A stretch of DNA of 23,702 nucleotides from positions 1-23,702 of the forward strand of contig CALAYR010000117.1 of assembly GCA_937894805.1 (NCBI GenBank), read 5' to 3'. Below are positions 1-5,594 of this stretch, piece after piece; the stretch's first letter is position 1, and each line of letters begins with the position of its first letter. Made by a program: the position numbers and the translations under genes. This stretch comes from an uncultured Acidimicrobiaceae bacterium. GTDB taxonomy: Bacteria > Actinomycetota > Acidimicrobiia > Acidimicrobiales > RAAP-2. Under the pieces are notes generated by a model, which did no database searches, was not told where the DNA came from, and saw only the letters and a list, made by a program, of their open reading frames with translations.

Positions 1-22
1 CAGACGTGTGCTCTTCCGATCT
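1..22. other. Residual Illumina TruSeq adapter (assembly artefact)
   Basis: The first 22 bases match the 3' end of the Illumina TruSeq read-2 adapter, ending in the familiar GCTCTTCCGATCT. Read on the minus strand it is the AGATCGGAAGAGC read-through sequence, fused directly to the interrupted yidC reading frame. Genomic sequence therefore begins at position 23 and this end is a contig break, not a biological junction. Confidence 0.97.
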
Positions 23-431
23 GCTTCAAGGGGTCAAGTGCGGAAAGTCCCCGGATCACCGAGTACAGAATGAAGAGAAAGGGGGCCTGGCCAAGAACGG
101 GGAAACAACTACTGAGCGGGTTGGTGCCGTGCTCCTTATAGAGACGCATCATCTCTTCGTTCATCTGCGCGCGGTTTTCGGGGCCCTTGTACTTCTGCTG
201 CAGTTTCTTCAGTTCTGGCTGCAGTGCCTGCATGGCCATCATGGAGCGGGTGCTCTTTACCGTCAAGGGGGTCAGAATTCCCATAATCAAGATGGTCAGC
301 AGCGAGATAGCCACGGCGTAGTTGGGAATGAGCTGGTAGAACTGAGCCAAAAGCCATCCAAATAGGGTGAAGATTGGATGGAAAAGGTCGCTAACGGCCT
401 TAACAATGCCTGAAGAAGCTGCGAAAATCAT
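23..431 (-). CDS. yidC: Membrane protein insertase YidC/Oxa1 family, 3' truncated at contig end
   Basis: YidC inserts and folds inner-membrane proteins, alone or with SecYEG. The first 136 codons are present and the rest is lost at the contig end. ATG at 431-429 overlaps the yidD stop as ATGA, with GGAG about 9 nt upstream. The N-terminus has no large periplasmic domain, as in Gram-positive YidC. A hydrophobic segment lies at about residues 20-57, including PNYAVAISLLTILIMGILTP. A charged cytoplasmic hairpin follows at about 65-105 (QALQPELKKLQQKYKG, then NEEMMRLYKEHGTNP), and then the start of the next membrane segment (PVLGQAPFLFILYSVIRGL). Arg62 in the TVKSTRSMM stretch is a candidate for the conserved groove arginine. 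It is the last gene seen of the rpmH-rnpA-yidD-yidC operon. Family assignment is secure. Confidence 0.93.
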
Positions 432-688
432 TGAACTTCGCTCCGTTTCGGTAGGGGGACAAGGTCCACACCGTGTGAACCAAGGGGATTACAGCGAATA
501 ATGCGTCGTGCGGCCAGGTAGCCCCCGCGCCAGGCCCCGTGCACTTCGACGGCCTCAATCGCGTAGGAAGAACAGGTGGGGTAGTACCGGCAGGGGCTCG
601 GCCGTCCGGCGGCCAGGTGCTGGTAGCCACGCACCAGAGTCCGAAGAACTCGGGCGAAGCCGCGTAGCTCAGGTACCGGAGAGTCCAT
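428..688 (-). CDS. yidD: Membrane protein insertion efficiency factor YidD
   Basis: YidD is a small membrane-associated protein, normally encoded between rnpA and yidC, that aids YidC-dependent insertion. The family core is visible: LRTLVRGYQHLAAG, then PCRYYPTCSSYAIEAVEVHGA, then RRIIRCNPLG and GVDLVPLP, including the conserved cysteines. The start is uncertain. I chose ATG 688 (86 aa, beginning MDSPVPELRG), which overlaps the rnpA end by 20 nt and gives the usual family length. An adjacent TTG at 691, an ATG at 724 and a TTG at 745 are in frame but would add sequence atypical of the family. No strong Shine-Dalgarno is visible, so translation may depend on coupling to rnpA. Its stop overlaps the yidC start as ATGA. 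Confidence 0.9.
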   Translation of the reverse strand: MDSPVPELRGFARVLRTLVRGYQHLAAGRPSPCRYYPTCSSYAIEAVEVHGAWRGGYLAARRIIRCNPLGSHGVDLVPLPKRSEVQ

Positions 689-989
689 CAAGGGCTCGGT
701 CGAGATGAGTTCGGAGATCGTCATAAGAAAGTAGATCGGTGCCAATACCGCACTTGATCAGGTAAGTTCCGGGTTGCAGGGGGGTGGTTCGCTCCAGAAT
801 GAGGGAGCGTAGGCGTCGGCGGATTCGATTACGAATCACCGCATTGCCCACGTGCCGCCCAATGGCGTACGCCACTGCTGCCGGTTGTGGTGAAGCTACG
901 AATGACAGCCGAAGCGGCCCGCTTTTTCCCCGATAATCAGGGGTTTTAAAGGCTGCAAACTGCCGACGGAGCTGAACCCGTTCCGGCAC
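669..989 (-). CDS. rnpA: Ribonuclease P protein component
   Basis: This is the protein subunit of RNase P, which assists the catalytic RNA in trimming tRNA 5' leaders. The 106-aa basic protein begins at GTG 989 (PERVQLRRQFAAF). It contains the RNR signature GNAVIRNRIRRRLRSL at about residues 48-63 and the early LRLSFVASP strand, matching the family's usual length. It lies 7 nt downstream of rpmH, a near-universal pairing, and its end overlaps yidD. No independent promoter is apparent, so it is probably transcribed from the promoter before rpmH. Confidence 0.95.
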   Translation of the reverse strand: MPERVQLRRQFAAFKTPDYRGKSGPLRLSFVASPQPAAVAYAIGRHVGNAVIRNRIRRRLRSLILERTTPLQPGTYLIKCGIGTDLLSYDDLRTHLDRALDGLSGT

Positions 990-996
990 GCCCAGA

Positions 997-1131
997 CTAA
1001 ACCGTCAGCTCGTGGCGGCCCTTGTCGCGGCGTGCCTTAAGGATGGCACGGCCAGCCTTAGTGCTCATGCGGGCACGGAAACCGTGGGTACGCTGGCGCT
1101 TTCGCTTGTTTGGTTGGTAAGTACGCTTCAC
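997..1131 (-). CDS. rpmH: 50S ribosomal protein L34
   Basis: L34 is a 44-residue protein of the large ribosomal subunit. The minus strand from GTG 1131 reads VKRTYQPNKRKRQRTHGF, then ARMSTKAGRAILKARRDKGR, then HELTV and TAG. This is the complete canonical family sequence. A GAGG Shine-Dalgarno (plus 1137-1140) sits 5 nt before the GTG. The gene is divergent from dnaA and heads the rpmH-rnpA-yidD-yidC operon, the classic organisation beside bacterial origins. At 44 codons it is easily missed by length-filtered gene calling. Confidence 0.97.
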   Translation of the reverse strand: MKRTYQPNKRKRQRTHGFRARMSTKAGRAILKARRDKGRHELTV

Positions 1132-1346
1132 AAAAACCTCTATTCGATCTTGGGCAACCAGTACCTGTGCTGACCCCGGGGGTCGGGCACCGATGCCACG
1201 AAGGACAGTCTATCCCACCACCGGGTCGTCTTCTGGCGCGATAGTTCTGAAGGGTGTAGCGTGACCGTTCCAAAGGAGCGAAAAGCACCTGGGACGGACC
1301 TTCGGGCCTGTTGATAACTTTATTTTGATCGTCGTTGGAGGACAGG
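1132..1346. promoter_or_regulatory. Divergent rpmH / dnaA promoter region with one DnaA-box-like site
   Basis: This 215-bp region holds no gene. For dnaA a weak promoter match is GGGACG (1291-1296), 18 nt, TAACTT (1315-1320). It overlaps TGTTGATAA (1309-1317), one mismatch from the inverted DnaA box TGTGGATAA, suggesting DnaA autoregulation. For rpmH a -10-like TAGACT lies on the minus strand at 1212-1207. A 13-bp palindrome (GACCCC-G-GGGGTC, 1172-1184), flanked by GTGC/GCAC at 1167-1170 and 1187-1190, falls in the likely rpmH leader. Promoter calls are by eye; the DnaA-box-like site is the best supported. Confidence 0.45.
1337..1342 (+). promoter_or_regulatory. Shine-Dalgarno deciding the dnaA start
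   Basis: GGAGGA sits 4 nt before GTG 1347. An upstream in-frame TTG at 1335 overlaps this site and has none of its own, so GTG 1347 is preferred. Confidence 0.8.
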
Positions 1347-2714
1347 GTGTTAGAGGGACCGGAGGTATACCAAGAGTGGCGACAAGCCGTTCAAAATAAG
1401 GTTCCCGCCCCCACCTGGAACGCCACCCTCAGTGCAATTAAGTTTGTGGATTATGGACAAAGCGTCCTGTCAATTGGTGTTCCGAGCCAGGTTCAGTCCA
1501 ATCAGATCAATAGTCGCCATCTCCCACTTCTCGAACAGGAGCTGCGCGCCATTATTGGTCCGCAGGGCTCGATTCGCATCACCATCGATGACGGGTTCGA
1601 CTCACAGGTGACCATCGCGCCGCCCGTCGCCCCCACCGCGCCGGTGGCAGCCGTCACGCCCACATCCCCCTCGGTTGGTCGGGGTCAAAGTCTCGACCCT
1701 CGTATGACGTTTGAGACCTTCGTGACCGGCGGATCCAACCGTATGGCCAAGGCGGCGGCCGAATCGGCGGCCGAGCGCCCCGGTCGCGAGTACAACCCCC
1801 TCTTTATCTACGGAAAGTCCGGGTTGGGCAAAACCCACCTGCTCCACGCCATTGGCAACTACGTCCAACGCCACTGGCCCGAAAAGGAAGTGCTCTACGT
1901 AACGACGGAGACGTTTCTGAACGACTTCATCCGGTCCGTCCGGGAACAGAGCCAAATCGCGCTCCACGAACGGTATCGGTCGGTCGATGTCCTCCTTATT
2001 GACGACATTCAATTCATGATTCCCCGCGGTGAGGGCTTTCACGAAAACGTTTTCCATACTTTCAACACCCTGCACGGCGCGGGGAAACAGATTGTTTTGA
2101 CCTCCGACCAATCGCCGCGGGATATGGACAAGCTGCAGGAGCGTTTGCGGTCTCGCCTGCTTCAGGGGCTCATCGTTGAGGTAGGACAGCCCGACCTCGA
2201 GACCCGCATCGCCATCCTTCAAATGAAGGCCGAACGCGAAAACGTCGTCATCCCCAATGATGTGATTGAGTACATCGCCAATCGCGTACGTGATTCGATT
2301 CGTGAGCTCGAGGGATCCATCACCATGCTGCGGGCCCACTCACAGCTGGCGGAGGAGAAGATCACTTTGGAATTCGCTAAGAGCCACCTGGGTGGCCTTG
2401 GCCGGGACCAGATGGTCCTAAAGCCCCAGCACATAATTGACACTGTTGCCACCCATTTTGGCTATTCCTCCTTGGAATTACGAGGTCCCCGACGGATTCG
2501 GCCCTTAACGCACGCCCGCCACATCGCCATGTATCTCGTGCGTGAGATGTTGCCGCAATCCTCATACCCAGTGATTGCTAAGGAATTTGGCGACCGCAAC
2601 CACACGTCAATCATCAGTGCGGTGGAGAAGATTAAGGGTGAGATGGTTTCTGACCGGGAGCTGTCCCAGGTCATCATCGGGCTCACCAATGAAATAACTA
2701 ATTCAATCGACTAG
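1347..2714 (+). CDS. dnaA: Chromosomal replication initiator protein DnaA
   Basis: DnaA is the AAA+ initiator that binds DnaA boxes, melts the origin and loads helicase. At 455 aa it has domain I at about residues 1-80 and a Pro/Ala/Thr-rich linker (domain II) at about 91-118. Domain III carries Walker A GKSGLGKT (156-163) and Walker B LLIDD ending at Asp219-Asp220. Domain IV ends with the DnaA signature GDRNHTSIISAVEKI from about 415. All key residues are intact. Start GTG 1347 is set by a GGAGGA Shine-Dalgarno. It is divergent from rpmH and followed by an origin-like gap before dnaN. A DnaA-box-like site upstream suggests autoregulation. Confidence 0.98.
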   Translation: MLEGPEVYQEWRQAVQNKVPAPTWNATLSAIKFVDYGQSVLSIGVPSQVQSNQINSRHLPLLEQELRAIIGPQGSIRITIDDGFDSQVTIAPPVAPTAPVAAVTPTSPSVGRGQSLDPRMTFETFVTGGSNRMAKAAAESAAERPGREYNPLFIYGKSGLGKTHLLHAIGNYVQRHWPEKEVLYVTTETFLNDFIRSVREQSQIALHERYRSVDVLLIDDIQFMIPRGEGFHENVFHTFNTLHGAGKQIVLTSDQSPRDMDKLQERLRSRLLQGLIVEVGQPDLETRIAILQMKAERENVVIPNDVIEYIANRVRDSIRELEGSITMLRAHSQLAEEKITLEFAKSHLGGLGRDQMVLKPQHIIDTVATHFGYSSLELRGPRRIRPLTHARHIAMYLVREMLPQSSYPVIAKEFGDRNHTSIISAVEKIKGEMVSDRELSQVIIGLTNEITNSID

Positions 2715-2966
2715 GAAAGTAAGGGGACAAAGCTGCGGAGAACTTGTGGATGGGCTGGGAATAACTGCCTAGTAATCCACATCAAGTGAGACTTAGGAGA
2801 TGAGAGTTGAAAGAGTTAGACACAACGGTGTCACTTTTGAACCTCATACTTGAACCAGCCTTATCAGGAGAATCGGAGAACAACCCGCAATCCACAGGGC
2901 TACTACTACTAAGTACTTCTTTATAGACAAAATCCCCATAGCCTCAGTCCCAAGGAAGGGAACGAC
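2715..2966. other. Putative oriC (dnaA-dnaN intergenic region)
   Basis: This 252-bp non-coding gap lies where many bacterial origins lie. DnaA-box-like sites against TTATCCACA are: TAATCCACA 2773-2781 (one mismatch), CAATCCACA 2888-2896 (two), and CCATCCACA on the minus strand 2753-2745 (two). The 2888 box is followed by GGGC (2897-2900), TAC-TAC-TAC-TAA trios (2901-2912) and an AT-rich stretch (2913-2934). This is the box/GC-clamp/DnaA-trio/unwinding order described for the basal origin unwinding system of Bacillus subtilis. TTGAACC occurs twice with a 13-bp period (2837-2843, 2850-2856). The box set is sparse and degenerate, so further sites may lie elsewhere. Confidence 0.75.
2901..2912 (+). 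other. DnaA-trio-like repeats (candidate unwinding element)
   Basis: Four consecutive triplets, TAC-TAC-TAC-TAA, begin 4 nt after the DnaA-box-like CAATCCACA and lead into AAGTACTTCTTTATAG. DnaA-trios guide a DnaA filament onto one strand during melting. The spacing and order match the published motif; function here is inferred. Confidence 0.65.
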
Positions 2967-4064
2967 ATGAAGTTCAAATCAGAGAAGGATGTCTTCGTCG
3001 AGGCGCTCGCCACCGCGAGTCGCGTCGTTGGCCGAACATCCGGTGCCACCCAAGGAATCCTTTTGGCGCTCACCGGTAACCAACTCACAGTCACCGGTAC
3101 CGACCTCGACACGACCGCTCGCGTAAGCCTCGACGTCATTGGTCACGAAGATGGTGCCGTCGTAGTTCCCGCCCGTCTCCTCGTTGATGCTGTTCGCCTA
3201 TTGGATGCCGGAGCCGTAACTGTGGAGTCCAAGGACGACAAAGTTGAAGTCAAGCTCGGCAAGGCGAATTACTCGCTCCGCACGTACGCCCTCGTTGACT
3301 TTCCTAAGTTGCCCCAGGTCCCTGCCGCCGCGGCCCAACTCGCCGCCCTCGATTTCATCGAAGGCCTTAGTCAGGTAGTTCGCGCCTCATCAAACGATGA
3401 TGCCCGCCCGCTGTTGACCGGTGTTCTCTTCACCAATGAAGGTGGCACCGTTCGTATGGTCGCAACCGACTCGTATCGACTCGCTGTTCGTGATCTCATG
3501 AGTTCACAGAAGCTGCCAACTGACGCCGATCTACTCATCCCTTCACGCGCACTCTCAGAACTTCAGCGCGCCGCATCGAACTTGCCGGTCGACAGCACTA
3601 TTGGTGTGGCCGTCTCTGATGCGGAAGTCACGTTCGTCGCTGGAAATACGAGTATCTCGACACGATTGATTGACGGAAACTACCCCGACTATCGTCCACT
3701 GATTCCGCCGAACTACCCCAACCAATTGCGCGTTGGCAAAGACACATTCCTCAGCTCACTTAAGCGAATGAAGGTGTTAGCCAAGGACCCCACCTCGTCA
3801 GTGCGACTCACGATGAACGATCGAAGCATTGACATCACAACGCAGAGTGCTGACCAGGGTGTGGTGGTGGACAGTGTTGACGCCGACTACAACGGCGAGG
3901 AGATCACCATCGCCTTTAACCCCTCGTACTTGATGGAGGGTGTCGAAGCCGTTCCTGGCGATGAAGTCATCTTGGAGATGACCGATGCCAGCCGCGCCGC
4001 CATGTTGCACGGGGTGGAGGACACGAACTTCCGTTACCTCCTCATGCCCGTTCGCGTTCAGTAA
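2967..4064 (+). CDS. dnaN: DNA polymerase III beta subunit (sliding clamp)
   Basis: The beta clamp is a ring-shaped dimer that tethers DNA polymerase III and other clamp-binding proteins to DNA. The 365-aa protein begins MKFKSEKDVFVEALATASRVV and ends NFRYLLMPVRVQ, the typical beta-clamp C-terminus. Internal landmarks include RPLLTGVLF, MVATDSYRLA and LIDGNYPDYRPLIP, which mark the middle domain and its junctions. ATG 2967 has a strong GGAAGGGA Shine-Dalgarno (2953-2960). The gene is separated from dnaA by the putative origin and lies 14 nt before recF, so dnaN-recF-dciA are probably cotranscribed. Length is standard. Confidence 0.98.
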   Translation: MKFKSEKDVFVEALATASRVVGRTSGATQGILLALTGNQLTVTGTDLDTTARVSLDVIGHEDGAVVVPARLLVDAVRLLDAGAVTVESKDDKVEVKLGKANYSLRTYALVDFPKLPQVPAAAAQLAALDFIEGLSQVVRASSNDDARPLLTGVLFTNEGGTVRMVATDSYRLAVRDLMSSQKLPTDADLLIPSRALSELQRAASNLPVDSTIGVAVSDAEVTFVAGNTSISTRLIDGNYPDYRPLIPPNYPNQLRVGKDTFLSSLKRMKVLAKDPTSSVRLTMNDRSIDITTQSADQGVVVDSVDADYNGEEITIAFNPSYLMEGVEAVPGDEVILEMTDASRAAMLHGVEDTNFRYLLMPVRVQ

Positions 4065-4078
4065 ACCGCGCCACTTCG

Positions 4079-5158
4079 GTGGGTCTCGTTGAACTCCAAC
4101 TAACAAACTTTCGGGTTTTTGAAAGTCGTCACGTCACGCCACCCGCCGACGCGGTAACCGTCTTTCTGTCGCCCAACGGCACTGGAAAGACCTCCATCCT
4201 CGAGGCTGTGTTTGCCCTAGCCACCGGGGGATCGTTTCGTACGACGTCCGCAAGCGACCTACTTCGTACCGGCTCTGACGCGGCTGCGGTGCACGGCCTG
4301 GCCTTCCAGGGGACACGTCGTTTAGACATGAAGCTCCAGCTAAAACGAGGAGCACGCAACGTCACAAAACGACTCACCATTAACGAGCAGCGACCGCAAA
4401 CGTACGCGGATATCTACGACGTCTTTCCCGTCACCATCTTCACCCCCGAAGGTGTCGACATGGTGCGACGGGAGCCGAGCGGCCGGCGAGACTTTCTGAC
4501 GCGGCTTATCGTCAATCTCGATCCTCGCACCAGCGACGTTGTCGAGCGATTCGAGCGGGTGCTGCGTCAACGTAACGCCCTTCTTAAATCGCTCGGCGGG
4601 GAATTGCCCAACGCGATGCAGCGCGACGAATTGGATATCTGGACCTCGGAGTTCGTGGAGGTAAGCGAACTGCTCGTCGAGGCTCGAGAAAAGGTCCTAA
4701 CGCCACTGGCCGAACTCACCGCGTCGTACTACGAAGAAATTGCCGGCGGTAGTGGTGACGTGGGCCTGGCTTACGAACGATCATGGACCGGCGAACTGGC
4801 CCCTTCACTCGACGGAGCTTTTCGAGACGATCGCTATCGGGGCCACACCACGGTCGGACCGCACCGCGACGATATTCGCATCACCCTTGATCAGCGAGAC
4901 GCTCGACGCCAGGCCAGTCAGGGTGAACAGCGCAGCGTCGCCCTTTCCATGCTGCTCGCCGGTGACGCCCTCGTGCGAAGAGAGCGAGACATCTCCCCGC
5001 TCCTGATGCTGGACGATGTCTTTAGCGAGCTCGACCCGGTTCGCTGTTCCCGACTGTTACACCTACTCCCACCAGGACAAACGCTGGTAACTACGGCCTC
5101 CCCGCTCCCGCAAGAGTTGCTCCCCGCCGTCATCATCGATCTCTCGAAGGGGGAGTAG
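4079..5158 (+). CDS. recF: DNA replication and repair protein RecF
   Basis: RecF is an SMC-like ATPase that binds gapped DNA and, with RecO and RecR, promotes RecA loading at stalled forks. The 359-aa protein starts at GTG 4079 (GLVELQLTNFRVFES, the typical RecF N-terminus). The ABC signature QGEQRS starts at Gln281, and Walker B LLMLDDVFSELDP has Asp312-Asp313. The Walker A segment is SPNGTGKT (31-38): its first residue is Ser, where the usual pattern has Gly or Ala, while the essential GKT is intact. Its stop overlaps the next gene's GTG by one base (TAGTG), implying translational coupling to dciA. Confidence 0.96.
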   Translation: MGLVELQLTNFRVFESRHVTPPADAVTVFLSPNGTGKTSILEAVFALATGGSFRTTSASDLLRTGSDAAAVHGLAFQGTRRLDMKLQLKRGARNVTKRLTINEQRPQTYADIYDVFPVTIFTPEGVDMVRREPSGRRDFLTRLIVNLDPRTSDVVERFERVLRQRNALLKSLGGELPNAMQRDELDIWTSEFVEVSELLVEAREKVLTPLAELTASYYEEIAGGSGDVGLAYERSWTGELAPSLDGAFRDDRYRGHTTVGPHRDDIRITLDQRDARRQASQGEQRSVALSMLLAGDALVRRERDISPLLMLDDVFSELDPVRCSRLLHLLPPGQTLVTTASPLPQELLPAVIIDLSKGE

Positions 5159-5460
5159 TGGCCAAGCGATCCAACGAACCAGAAAAGCTCGGGCAGACCC
5201 TCCGGGGGCTTATTGGCCGTTTTCAACACGTCGACTTATCGGCGATGGAAACAATCGTGGCGCGTTGGCCCGACCTTGTGGGCGAGGTCCTCGCGGAACG
5301 TTGTCGCCCCGAGGTGGTGCGAGACGGGGTGTTGCACGTGCGCGTTCCGACGGGAGCGTACGCCCAAAAGTTGTGCCACGAAGAACAACGCATCTTGGCT
5401 GCGCTGGGCGATCTCGGCGCGGCCGCCCCCTCGGCGATTCAGTGTGTCGTCCGCGGATAA
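5158..5460 (+). CDS. dciA: DUF721 protein, DciA-type helicase loader
   Basis: DUF721 proteins are DciA, the ancestral bacterial loader or operator of the replicative helicase DnaB. The 100-aa protein contains the core: LRGLIGRF, then IVARWPDLVGEVLAERCRPEVVRDG, then LHVRVPTGAYAQKL with the conserved W..LVG pattern. It is shorter than mycobacterial homologues and is essentially the folded domain without extensions. GTG 5158 overlaps the recF stop and is preceded by a purine-rich GGGGGAG. Position between recF and gyrB is the standard actinobacterial location, which strongly supports the call. Confidence 0.9.
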   Translation: MAKRSNEPEKLGQTLRGLIGRFQHVDLSAMETIVARWPDLVGEVLAERCRPEVVRDGVLHVRVPTGAYAQKLCHEEQRILAALGDLGAAAPSAIQCVVRG

Positions 5461-5594
5461 TTCTCTCAAAAAACTTGGTCTAACCGACCATTAGGACCAC
5501 CGTTTGTCACATGCCAACCGGTAGGATTTAGAGCAGTCCGAACCCTATTGGCGTGCGGGCTCGCGTGAGAGTTTTTTGTCGAAAGGAATGTTTC
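5461..5594 (+). promoter_or_regulatory. gyrB upstream region with candidate promoter and stem-loop
   Basis: This 134-bp region contains no gene. A -10-like TAGGAT (5522-5527) has no convincing -35 partner; TTGTCA at 5504-5509 is too close (12 nt). The same bases can pair in a stem: GCCAA (5513-5517) with TTGGC (5548-5552), and TAGG (5522-5525) with CCTA (5544-5547), leaving a CCGG bulge. This could affect gyrase expression, but the evidence is thin. Confidence 0.3.
5582..5587 (+). promoter_or_regulatory. Shine-Dalgarno deciding the gyrB start
   Basis: AAAGGA lies 7 nt before GTG 5595. An in-frame GTG 42 nt upstream (5553) lacks a comparable site and would add residues (RARVRVFCRKECF) unlike any GyrB N-terminus. 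Confidence 0.75.

Noticed and set aside
1602..2339. 245-codon antisense open frame opposite dnaA
   Set aside because: Shadow frame of a highly conserved gene; no domain features and no promoter or Shine-Dalgarno.
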